64,000 nucleotides of DNA. Origin: Agromyces larvae. GTDB taxonomy: Bacteria; Actinomycetota; Actinomycetes; Actinomycetales; Microbacteriaceae. The position numbers and the translations under genes were made by a program. Location: contig NZ_CP094528.1 of assembly GCF_022811705.1 (NCBI RefSeq), positions 992,001-1,056,000 on the forward strand, in the 5' to 3' direction. The notes below the pieces were generated by a model. It ran no database searches and was not told the DNA's origin. It saw nothing but the letters and a program-made list of their open reading frames with translations. This document shows positions 38,432-46,077 of the stretch, piece after piece; positions within the stretch are counted from its first letter, which is position 1, and every line of letters starts with the position of its first letter.

Positions 38432-41400
38432 ATGGGCTGGAACAACCCCGAGATCCCCTGGTCGGAGCTCGAGCGCACGCTCTCCGATCGGCGCCGCCCC
38501 GACCAGAGCCGGTCGAAGCTCATCGCCGACGGCGGCGACAGTCCGGCATGGAGTCGCAAGCGGCATCCGTACCGGCCCTCGGTGCCCTTCGATCAGCTCA
38601 GGGGCCCTCTCGACGGCCCGGTCGTGCCGTACGCCGAACTGCACGCGCATTCGGCCTACAGCTTCCTCGACGGCGCGTCGATGCCCGAGCAGCTCGTCGA
38701 GGAGGCGGTGCGGCTCGGCCTCACCGGCCTCTCGCTCACCGACCACGACGGGTTCTACGGCATCGTGCGGTTCGCCGAGGCCGCCGAGAGCTTCCCCGAC
38801 CTCACCACCGTGTTCGGCGCCGAACTCTCGCTCGGGCTGGAGAAGCGACCCCTGAGTTCGTCGAAGGGCGCGCAACCCAACGGTTCCCTTCGACGAGCTC
38901 AGGGAGCCCCTCGGCCAGACCCCGAGGGCGATCACCTGCTCGTGCTCGCCCGGCGCGAAGCGGGCTACCACCGGCTCGCGGGCGCGATCACGGCGGCACA
39001 ACTCGCCGGCGGCGAGAAAGGCAGACCGGTCTACGACCTCGACGACCTCGCCGCGCGCGCGGGCGACGACTGGATCGTGCTCACCGGGTGCCGCAAGGGT
39101 GCGGTGCGCCGAGCGCTCGCAAGCGAGGGGCCGGATGCCGCGTGGCGCGAGCTCGACCGGCTGGTCGCGCTGTTCGGCGCCGAGCACGTGGTGGTCGAGC
39201 TCACCGACCACGGGCACCCAGACGATCAGGTGCGCAACGACGTGCTCGCCGGCCTCGCCGCACGCGCCCGGCTGCCGATCGTCGCGACGAACGCGGTGCA
39301 CTACGCGACGCCGCCCGAGCATCGGCTCGCGTCCGCGCTCGCCGCGGTGCGGGCCCGGCGCAGTCTCGACGAGCTCGACGGCTGGCTGCCGGGCTCCGAC
39401 GGGCAGCACCTGCGGTCGGGCGCCGAGATGCACGCGCGGTTCGCACGGTATCCGGGGGCGGTGGCCCGATCGGTGTCGCTGGCCGAGGAGCTCGGGTTCA
39501 CGCTGCGCAGCGCCCGGCCGAGACTGCCGAAGCAGGAGGTGCCCGACGGGCACACGCCGATGAGCTGGCTGCGCGAACTGGTGTGGCAGGGCGCGGCCGA
39601 GCTGTACCCCGGTGTGCCCGACCACGTGCGCGCTCGGCTCGAACAGGAGCTCGCGGTCATCGAGCAGAAGGACTTCCCCGGCTACTTCCTGATCGTGCAC
39701 GACCTGGTGCGCGAGGCGCGCCGCCGGGGCATCCTCTGCCAGGGGCGCGGTTCGGCGGCGAACTCGGCGGTCTGCTACGCGCTGCGCATCACCGCGGTCG
39801 ACTCGATCGGCTTCAACCTGCCGTTCGAGCGGTTCCTGTCGGCGCTGCGCGACGAGGAGCCCGACATCGACGTCGACTTCGACTCCGACCGGCGCGAAGA
39901 GATCATCCAGTACGTCTACGCGAAGTACGGGCGCGAGAATGCCGCCCAGGTTGCCAACGTCATCAGCTACCGCCCGAAGAACGCGGTGCGCGACATGGCG
40001 AAGGCGCTCGGGTACTCGCCGGGCCAGCAGGACGCCTGGTCGCGGCAGGTCGAGCGATGGGGCGCGGTCGTCGAGACCGACGACCACGACATCCCGCAGC
40101 CGGTCGTCGAGCTCGCCGAGCAGGTGCTCGGGTTCCCGCGGCACCTCGGCATCCACTCGGGCGGCATGGTGCTCACCGATCGCCCCGTCGGCGAGGTGGT
40201 GCCGATCGAGCACGCCCGCATGGAGCACCGCACGGTGCTGCAATGGGACAAAGACGACTGCGCGTGGATGGGGCTGGTGAAGTTCGACCTGCTCGGCCTC
40301 GGCATGCTCGCGGCCCTGCAGTACACGTTCGACCTGATCCGCGAGACGACCGGTGAGGAGTGGGACCTGGCGAGCCTGCCGAAGGAGGAGGCGGCGGTCT
40401 ACGACATGCTCTGCCGGGCCGACTCGATCGGCGTGTTCCAGGTCGAGTCGCGGGCGCAGATGGGCACGCTCCCCCGCCTGAAGCCGCGCGAGTACTACGA
40501 CCTGGTCGTCGAGATCGCGCTCATCCGGCCCGGTCCGGTGCAGGGCGGGGCGGTGCATCCGTACATCCGCCGTCGCACCGGCGAAGAGGAGGTGACCTAC
40601 CTGCACCCGAAGCTCGAGCCGGTACTGGAGCGCACGAAGGGGGTGCCGCTCTTCCAGGAGCAGCTCATGCAGATGGCGGTCGCGGTCGGCGACTGCACGC
40701 CCGCCGACGCCGACCTGCTGCGCCGCGCGATGGGCTCCAAGCGCGGGGTCGAGAAGATCTCACGGCTGAAAGAGAAGCTCTATGCGGGCATGGCGCGCAA
40801 CGGCCTCTCGCCCGAGGACGCCGACCTCGTCTACGGCAAGATCGAGGCGTTCGCCAACTTCGGCTTCGCCGAGAGCCATGCGCTGAGCTTCGCGCTACTC
40901 GTCTACGCGAGCTCGTGGCTGAAGCTGCACTACCCGGCGGCGTTCCTGGCCGCGCTGCTGCGCGCCCAGCCGATGGGGTTCTACTCGCCGCAGACGCTCA
41001 CCGCCGACGCCCGGCGGCACGGGGTGAAGGTGCTGCGGCCCGACATCCAGCGGTCGGGGGTGCATGCGGGGCTCGAGGCGCGCCGGGGCCCTGAGCCCGC
41101 CGAAGGGACGCCCGCTTCGACAGGCTCAGCGAACCCAGCACGCCCTGAACCCGCCGAAGGGACGCTCGCTTCGACAAGCTCAGCGAACCCGGCACGCCCT
41201 GAACCCGCCGAAGGGACGCCCGCTTCTACAAGCTCAGCGAACCCAGCACGCCCCGAGCCCGCCGAAAGGACGCCCGCTTCGACAAGCTCAGCGAACCGAG
41301 CGGCTCCGACGGGCATGCCGTCGTGCGCGGACCCGGTGCAGCCGCCGGTCCCGAAGGAGTTCGACCGCGAGGCGCCCGACCGATCGGCCGAGCACCGACG

Positions 41401-42115
41401 CGACGGGGCGTACGCGGTGCGCCTCGGCCTCGCCGACGTCTCGTCGATCGGCGAGAAGACCGCGGAGCGCATCGTCGCGGAGCGCGAACACGGCGGCCCG
41501 TTCCGCGACATGGCGGAGGTGTCGAGACGGTGCGGGCTCGAGGCATCCGAACTCGAAGCACTCGCCGCGGCCGGAGCGTTCGCCTCCTTCGGGCTCGACC
41601 GGCGCCGGGCGCTCTGGCTCGCGGGCGAGGCCGCGCAGGATCGCGAGGAGTTCCTGCCGGGGTCGGTGGTGGTCGTGCAGCCGCCGCTGCTGCCGCTGCT
41701 CACCGAGGCCGAGCAGGTCGTGTACGACCTGTGGGCCACCGGGATCTCACCCGACGATCACCCGATCCGGCACATCCGCGACCAGCTCGACGCCCGCGGA
41801 GTGCTGCGGGTCGACCTGCTGCGCGACGCCGAGTCGGGCCGGCGCATCGAGGTCGGCGGCGTGGTCACGCACCGGCAGCGTCCCGCGACCGCGTCGGGCA
41901 TCACGTTCCTGAACCTCGAGGACGAGTCGGGCACGGTGAACATCATCGCGGGGGTCGGCGTGTGGAACCGGTACCGACGCATCGCCCGCGAGGCGCCCGC
42001 GATGATCGTCCGCGGCATGCTCGAGCGCAGTCGCGACGGCATCGTGAACGTCGTCGCCGACCGGTTCGAGTCGCTCGCCGTGTCGGCCAAGCATCGCTCG
42101 CGCGACTTCCGTTAG
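38432..42115 (+). CDS. dnaE2: Error-prone DNA polymerase DnaE2 with repeat insertions
   Basis: 1227 residues, about 140 more than the 1050-1090 usual for the family. PHP domain (YAELHAHSAYSFLDGASMPEQLVEEA, TDHDGFYG), C-family polymerase catalytic Asp cluster PDIDVDFDSDRREEI, then HhH (GLADVSSIGEKTAERIVAERE) and OB domain (GGVVTHRQRPATASGITFLNLEDESGTVNIIAG). Two stretches are derived from a palindromic repeat: residues about 140-157 in the PHP domain and about 886-957 before the HhH (four 18-residue units starting PEPAEGTPASTGSANPAR). Both keep frame. ATG at 38432 is eight bases after imuB. SOS translesion polymerase. Confidence 0.93.
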   Translation: MGWNNPEIPWSELERTLSDRRRPDQSRSKLIADGGDSPAWSRKRHPYRPSVPFDQLRGPLDGPVVPYAELHAHSAYSFLDGASMPEQLVEEAVRLGLTGLSLTDHDGFYGIVRFAEAAESFPDLTTVFGAELSLGLEKRPLSSSKGAQPNGSLRRAQGAPRPDPEGDHLLVLARREAGYHRLAGAITAAQLAGGEKGRPVYDLDDLAARAGDDWIVLTGCRKGAVRRALASEGPDAAWRELDRLVALFGAEHVVVELTDHGHPDDQVRNDVLAGLAARARLPIVATNAVHYATPPEHRLASALAAVRARRSLDELDGWLPGSDGQHLRSGAEMHARFARYPGAVARSVSLAEELGFTLRSARPRLPKQEVPDGHTPMSWLRELVWQGAAELYPGVPDHVRARLEQELAVIEQKDFPGYFLIVHDLVREARRRGILCQGRGSAANSAVCYALRITAVDSIGFNLPFERFLSALRDEEPDIDVDFDSDRREEIIQYVYAKYGRENAAQVANVISYRPKNAVRDMAKALGYSPGQQDAWSRQVERWGAVVETDDHDIPQPVVELAEQVLGFPRHLGIHSGGMVLTDRPVGEVVPIEHARMEHRTVLQWDKDDCAWMGLVKFDLLGLGMLAALQYTFDLIRETTGEEWDLASLPKEEAAVYDMLCRADSIGVFQVESRAQMGTLPRLKPREYYDLVVEIALIRPGPVQGGAVHPYIRRRTGEEEVTYLHPKLEPVLERTKGVPLFQEQLMQMAVAVGDCTPADADLLRRAMGSKRGVEKISRLKEKLYAGMARNGLSPEDADLVYGKIEAFANFGFAESHALSFALLVYASSWLKLHYPAAFLAALLRAQPMGFYSPQTLTADARRHGVKVLRPDIQRSGVHAGLEARRGPEPAEGTPASTGSANPARPEPAEGTLASTSSANPARPEPAEGTPASTSSANPARPEPAERTPASTSSANRAAPTGMPSCADPVQPPVPKEFDREAPDRSAEHRRDGAYAVRLGLADVSSIGEKTAERIVAEREHGGPFRDMAEVSRRCGLEASELEALAAAGAFASFGLDRRRALWLAGEAAQDREEFLPGSVVVVQPPLLPLLTEAEQVVYDLWATGISPDDHPIRHIRDQLDARGVLRVDLLRDAESGRRIEVGGVVTHRQRPATASGITFLNLEDESGTVNIIAGVGVWNRYRRIAREAPAMIVRGMLERSRDGIVNVVADRFESLAVSAKHRSRDFR
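38850..38904. repeat. Inverted palindromic repeat pair inside dnaE2 PHP domain
   Basis: CCCTGAGTTCGTCGAAGGG (38850-38868) and CCCTTCGACGAGCTCAGGG (38886-38904) are inverted copies with one mismatch, separated by 17 bases. Translated as LSSSKGAQPNGSLRRAQG within dnaE2. Same family as 31391-31510. Confidence 0.88.
41089..41304. repeat. Four 54-bp tandem repeats inside dnaE2
   Basis: Units start at 41089, 41143, 41197 and 41251, an exact 54-base period. Each contains CCCTGAGCCCGCCGAAGGG or a variant and GCTTCGACAGGCTCAGCGA or a variant. The period is a multiple of three and the frame stays open, giving 18-residue protein repeats. Confidence 0.95.
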
Positions 42116-42124
42116 CCTCGACCG

Positions 42125-43015
42125 GTGCCCGCTCCCGCCTCCCCCTTCGACGGCCCAGACCGCTACGGCTCCGACGTGCTCGCAGGCGACTGGCGTGCCC
42201 GCGGGCGCCGCGTCATCCCCGAGGTGCCCGCCGACCGCGATCTCGTCGTCGAGCTCGCTGCCGACGGGTTCTGCGGCGCCGTCGTCGCCGTCGAGAAGCA
42301 GACCGTCACGCTCGAGGACCGGTTCGGCAAGCGCCGGCTGTTCCCGCTCGGGCCGGGGTTCCTGGTCGACGGCGAACCGGTGACGCTCGTGACGCCGACG
42401 CGGGCCGCGCCCGGTGCAGGCGGCGCGGCCCGCCCGGCGCCCGCGCGCACCGCATCGGGCTCGTTCGCCGTCGACCACGGCCGCGCGAAGGTCGCACTGC
42501 CGAGCCGCATCTTCGTCGAGGGCCGGCACGATGCCGAGCTCGTCGAGCGGGTGTGGGGTGCCGACCTGCGGGTCGAGGGCGTCGTCGTCGAGTACCTCGA
42601 GGGCGTGGACTTGCTGCCGCAGTTGCTCGACGAGTTCCGCCCGGGCCCCGGGCGCCGTGCGGGCGTGCTCGTCGACCACCTCGTGCCGGGATCGAAGGAG
42701 CAGCGCATCGCCGACGCGGTCGCGCGCGGCCCGCACGGGGCGAACGTGCTCGTGGCGGGGCATCCGTTCATCGACATCTGGCAGGCCGTGAAGCCCGGCC
42801 GTCTCGGGATCGACGCCTGGCCGGTGATCCCCCGCGGCACCGAGTGGAAGCACGGCATCTGCGCCGCGTTCGGCTGGCCGCATGCCGACCAGGCCGACAT
42901 CGCCCGCGCGTGGCAGCGCATCCTCGGCCGGGTGCGCACCTATGCCGACCTGGAGCCGGCGCTCCTCGGCCGCGTCGAGGAGCTCATCGACTTCGTGACC
43001 GCGCCCGAGCACTGA
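42125..43015 (+). CDS. DUF3097-family protein
   Basis: 296 residues, GTG start nine bases after the dnaE2 stop, so probably in the same transcript. Matches the actinobacterial DUF3097 family (YGSDVLAGDWRARGRRVIPEVPADRDLVVELA at the start). The middle (SRIFVEGRHDAELVERVWGADLRVEGVVVEYLEGVDLLPQLL...GVLVDHLVPGSKE) resembles a TOPRIM-like fold: acidic EG and DxL motifs. Function is unknown. Co-transcription with the mutasome hints at a nucleic-acid role, but this is inference. Confidence 0.88.
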   Translation: MPAPASPFDGPDRYGSDVLAGDWRARGRRVIPEVPADRDLVVELAADGFCGAVVAVEKQTVTLEDRFGKRRLFPLGPGFLVDGEPVTLVTPTRAAPGAGGAARPAPARTASGSFAVDHGRAKVALPSRIFVEGRHDAELVERVWGADLRVEGVVVEYLEGVDLLPQLLDEFRPGPGRRAGVLVDHLVPGSKEQRIADAVARGPHGANVLVAGHPFIDIWQAVKPGRLGIDAWPVIPRGTEWKHGICAAFGWPHADQADIARAWQRILGRVRTYADLEPALLGRVEELIDFVTAPEH

Positions 43016-43046
43016 GCCCGGCTCCGCCCGCTCCCCGCCCCACCTC

Positions 43047-43125
43047 GCGGATCAGGAATTCCCGCCGTGACGTCGGCGTGTCGCGGCATCCGCACCGGCG
43101 TGTCATTGAGAAATTCCTGAGCCGC
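43047..43125. repeat. 79-bp element with 14-bp inverted ends
   Basis: Left end 43047-43060 (GCGGATCAGGAATT) and right end 43112-43125 are inverted copies with one mismatch, enclosing 51 bases. It lies between the convergent DUF3097 and SDR genes. It may be a remnant of a mobile element or a terminator structure. Confidence 0.6.
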
Positions 43126-43177
43126 TGTGCGGAGTGGTGCCGCAGAACCGAACGTGCCCGCCCATCCGCCGGGCGGC

Positions 43178-43930
43178 TCAGATCGAGAACCCGCCGTCGC
43201 TCTTGATGAGCTGCCCGGTGACCCAGTGCGCGTCGTCGGAGACCAGGAACCGCACGAGCCGCGCCGCGTCGTCGGGCGTGCCGAGCCGGCCCGTCGGCTG
43301 ATGCGCGGCGAGCGCCGCCCGGGTGTCCTCGTCCATCCACCCCGTGTCGACCGGGCCAGGGTTCACGAGGTTCGCGGTGATGCCGAGCGGCGCGAGCTCG
43401 CGAGCCGCAGCGATCACGATGCGATCGAGTGCGCCCTTGCTCGCGCCGTAGGGCACGTTGCCGACGATGTGGTCGCTCGTGAGGGCGACGATCCGCCCGC
43501 CGCCTGGCGGCACCTGCCCGGCGAACGCGCGGATGAGGAGCCACGCTGCCCGCGTGTTGACCGCGAAGTGCCGGTCGAAGCTCTCGGGCGTGGTGTCGAG
43601 GATGCCCGAGTCCACGCTCTCGGCGTGGGAGAGCACGAGCGCGCCGACCGATCCGAGCGCGTCACCCACGTCGGCGAGCAACCGGTCGGGCACGGTCGGG
43701 TCGGAGAGGTCCGCCTCGAAGGCGACGGCCCGCCGCCCGCTCGCCTGCACCGCCGCGACGAGCCGGTCGGGGTCGTTCGCGGGGTCGCCGCCGAGCGGAA
43801 CCCGCTGCTCGTACGCGCGCCACGAGGTGAATGCGACATCCCACCCGTCGGCGGCCAGCGCGAGCACGATCGCATGGCCGATGCTGTTCGAGCGCCCGAC
43901 ACCGGTGACGAGGGCGATGGGAGCGGTCAT
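43178..43930 (-). CDS. SDR-family oxidoreductase
   Basis: 250 residues from the ATG at 43930; the longer frame has no family similarity. Classical SDR: cofactor loop VTGVGRSNSIGHA, catalytic Ser in ALTSDHIVG and the YxxxK motif in VPYGASKGAL, then NLVNPGPVDTGWM. The GRSNSIGHA cofactor loop is somewhat enoyl-ACP-reductase-like. NAD(P)-dependent; substrate unknown. Isolated, with 187 bases of apparently non-coding DNA upstream. Confidence 0.9.
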   Translation of the reverse strand: MTAPIALVTGVGRSNSIGHAIVLALAADGWDVAFTSWRAYEQRVPLGGDPANDPDRLVAAVQASGRRAVAFEADLSDPTVPDRLLADVGDALGSVGALVLSHAESVDSGILDTTPESFDRHFAVNTRAAWLLIRAFAGQVPPGGGRIVALTSDHIVGNVPYGASKGALDRIVIAAARELAPLGITANLVNPGPVDTGWMDEDTRAALAAHQPTGRLGTPDDAARLVRFLVSDDAHWVTGQLIKSDGGFSI

Positions 43931-44117
43931 CCGACCATCCTGACACGCGCCCGCGCGACCTCGCTCACGCAGGCCGGCCGCCCGCGACGCGCGGGTGCCG
44001 CCCGTTCCAGGCATGGTGTGCCGATGCAGGTACCGCCGGCGATCCCTCCGTCGGAACACGGTGCCGTGAACGTGAGGCCGCGGCCGCCGGGCGACCGCGA
44101 GGCGGCAGGCGGCGCGA

Positions 44118-45218
44118 CTAGGCGATGGTCGCGCCGAAGGCGAGGCCGAGCAGGTACGTGACGGCCGCCGCGCCGAGGCCGATGCCGAGCTGTCGCAGCG
44201 CACGCTTCCACGGCGACGCCCCCGAGAGCACGCCGACGGTCGCCCCAGTGACGATGAGCGCGAGGCTGACCAGCACGGTCGCGAGCACCACGGCGGGCAG
44301 ACCGTTCATCCCGAACAGGTACGGCAGCACCGGGATCACCGCGCCCGACGCGAAGAAGCAGAAGCTCGACAGCGCGGCTGCCCAGGCGGTGCCGACAGCC
44401 TCGTCATCGTGCTCGACCGCGCCGAGCGCGCCGGTGGGGAGGCGCGATTCCTCCGCCGAACGCACGCGCATGAGCGCGAGCGCCGCCTCCTCGACCGCCT
44501 CCTGCTCACCCAGTCCGCGAGCCCGGAACACGAGCGCGAGCTCATTGGCATCGAGGTCGAGATGACCGAGCGCGTCGCGGATCGCGGGATCAGGGGCGGA
44601 TGCCTCGAGCAGCTCGCGCTGGGATCGCACCGAGACGAACTCCCCCGCGCCCATCGACAGGGCGCCCGCGAGCAGCCCCGCGATGCCGGTGAACAGCACC
44701 ACCGAGGCGGGCACCCCGGTGGCACCGATGCCGAGCACCAGGGCGAGGTTCGAGACGAGTCCGTCGTTCGCGCCGAACACGGCGGCGCGGAACGTTCCTG
44801 CGAGGCTCCGTCGTCCGCGCGCGGCGAGCCCGCGGACGACCTCGCCGTGGATCTGCTCGTCGGCCGCCATCGCCGGTGTCGCGTCGGGGTCGGTGGCATA
44901 CGGCGAGCGGCCCTCGGCCTGCTGCGCGAGCGCGAGCACGAAGATCGAACCGAACCGGCGCGCGAGCGCGGCGAGCATGCGGGTTCGCAGGTCGGCGCGC
45001 GGGATGCCGGTCTCGTCACCGCCCAGCAGGGCGAGCCAGTGCGCTTCGTGCCGGCCTTCGGCTGCGGCCAGCGCGAGCAGGATCTCGCGTTCCTCGCCCG
45101 TGCGACGGGCGGCGAGCTCGCGATAGACGGCGCCCTCGGCGCGCTCGTCGGCGAGGTAGCGGCGCCACCTGGCGCGGTCGGCCGGGGTGCCGGTCTTCGC
45201 TGGGCGTGCGTCATCCAT
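44118..45218 (-). CDS. Ferritin-like/VIT1 fusion membrane protein
   Basis: 366 residues. An N-terminal rubrerythrin/ferritin-like helical domain (about 20-130: YLADERAEGAVYRELAARRTGEEREILLALAAAEGRHEAHW, with the Glu and ExxH ligands) is fused to a CCC1/VIT1 transporter domain (FGANDGLVSNLALVLGIGAT, LSMGAGEFVSVRSQREL, plus C-terminal helices). Similar fusions (MbfA type) move iron or manganese across the membrane and protect from metal and peroxide stress. ATG at 45218 with GGGAGC upstream. Two stable hairpins precede it. Confidence 0.9.
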   Translation of the reverse strand: MDDARPAKTGTPADRARWRRYLADERAEGAVYRELAARRTGEEREILLALAAAEGRHEAHWLALLGGDETGIPRADLRTRMLAALARRFGSIFVLALAQQAEGRSPYATDPDATPAMAADEQIHGEVVRGLAARGRRSLAGTFRAAVFGANDGLVSNLALVLGIGATGVPASVVLFTGIAGLLAGALSMGAGEFVSVRSQRELLEASAPDPAIRDALGHLDLDANELALVFRARGLGEQEAVEEAALALMRVRSAEESRLPTGALGAVEHDDEAVGTAWAAALSSFCFFASGAVIPVLPYLFGMNGLPAVVLATVLVSLALIVTGATVGVLSGASPWKRALRQLGIGLGAAAVTYLLGLAFGATIA

Positions 45219-45234
45219 GGTGCTCCCGAGGGTC

Positions 45235-45302
45235 GGCGGGGCGGGTGGACGGACACTCCGGATCGCCCGCCCCGCCACGTGAACGGGCCGCATCGGCGGC
45301 CC
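45235..45302 (-). promoter_or_regulatory. Two tandem hairpins upstream of the ferritin/VIT1 gene
   Basis: GGCGGGGCGGG (45235-45245) pairs perfectly with 45266-45276, and GGGCCG (45285-45290) with CGGCCC (45297-45302). They lie 17-84 bases before the start of the metal-transport gene and after the Lrp gene. They may be the Lrp terminator, or a leader structure controlling the transporter. Confidence 0.5.
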
Positions 45303-45430
45303 GCATCCACGCTACCGATCGGGTTCGCCGGGAATGTCCCGTTCGCCCGGATTGGCAGCATTTCGGAGCCCCGAACGGGCGGCTCGGTGCGACGGGCGCG
45401 AGCCGCGGAGCATCCGACCGCTGCCGCCCG

Positions 45431-45907
45431 TCAGCCGATGAGGTGCTGCCACCCGTCGCCGTCGACGTGCTCGAAGATGAGGTTCGTCTCGGTGTGCGCG
45501 ACCGCGGGATGCCCCGTGAGGTGCGCCAGCACGAACTGGCGCAGCTCCTCGGCGTCGCGGGCGGCGACGTGCAGCAGGTAGTCCTCGGCGCCGGCCATGT
45601 GGAAGACGCCGAGCACGCCGGGCAGGTGCGGCACTTGGGCGCGGAACGCGTCGATCTCGGCGCGATCGTGCTTCACCAGCCGGATGGCGATGAGCGCCTG
45701 CAGCGACACGCCGACCGACGCGAGGTCGACGTCGACGTGGAATCCGCGCACCGTGCCGCCCTGCTGCAGTCGGCGCAGCCGAAGCGAGACGGTCGATTCG
45801 GCGACCCCGACCTCCTGTGCGAGGGCCGCTCCGGACGCCCTGGCGTTCTGCGAGAGCGCTGTCAACAGCGCACGGTCGATGCGGTCGAGATCGAGGGGCT
45901 GCGCCAC
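45431..45907 (-). CDS. Lrp/AsnC-family transcriptional regulator
   Basis: 158 residues from the GTG at 45907, chosen because AAGGAG lies seven bases upstream. HTH (LDLDRIDRALLTALSQNARASGAALAQEVGVAESTVSLRLRRLQQGGTVRGF), then the RAM/AsnC effector domain (VSLQALIAIRLVKHDRAEIDAF...GVFHMAGAEDYLLHVAARDAEEL). Likely senses an amino acid and regulates itself, the APC permease gene transcribed toward it, or both. GATGC/GCATC motifs lie just upstream. Confidence 0.92.
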   Translation of the reverse strand: MAQPLDLDRIDRALLTALSQNARASGAALAQEVGVAESTVSLRLRRLQQGGTVRGFHVDVDLASVGVSLQALIAIRLVKHDRAEIDAFRAQVPHLPGVLGVFHMAGAEDYLLHVAARDAEELRQFVLAHLTGHPAVAHTETNLIFEHVDGDGWQHLIG

Positions 45908-45935
45908 GGAGGGACTCCTTCGGTCGGAAATCGCA

Positions 45936-45974
45936 GGATGCTGCATCCTATCGGGATGCATCGAAGATGCTGCA
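45936..45974. promoter_or_regulatory. Candidate Lrp operator repeats
   Basis: A perfect 13-base dyad GGATGC-T-GCATCC (45936-45948), then GATGCATC (45955-45962) and GATGCTGCA (45966-45974): three similar sites in 39 bases, 29 bases upstream of the Lrp-type gene. Multiple phased sites suit an Lrp octamer. Binding is inferred. Confidence 0.45.
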
Positions 45975-45984
45975 CGTGCGTGCA

Positions 45985-46034
45985 GGAGCACGCGCGTGCC
46001 GGAGCACGCTCGCGCCCGGAGCACGCTCGCGCCC
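45985..46034. repeat. Three 16-17-bp direct repeats
   Basis: GGAGCACGCTCGCGCCC occurs twice in tandem (46001-46017, 46018-46034), preceded by a degenerate copy at 45985-46000. They lie between the Lrp gene and the 3' end of the permease gene. Confidence 0.8.
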
Positions 46035-46077
46035 GGAGCCGGCCGAGCGACTCCGGGCGCGGCGGTGCGGCGACGGT

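Noticed and set aside
41089..41304. CRISPR-like array
   Set aside because: The units are contiguous with no unique spacers and are translated in dnaE2; no cas genes are present.
43931..44117. Possible small gene between the SDR and ferritin/VIT1 genes
   Set aside because: Only a Pro/Arg-rich frame without ribosome-binding site or homology; treated as intergenic.
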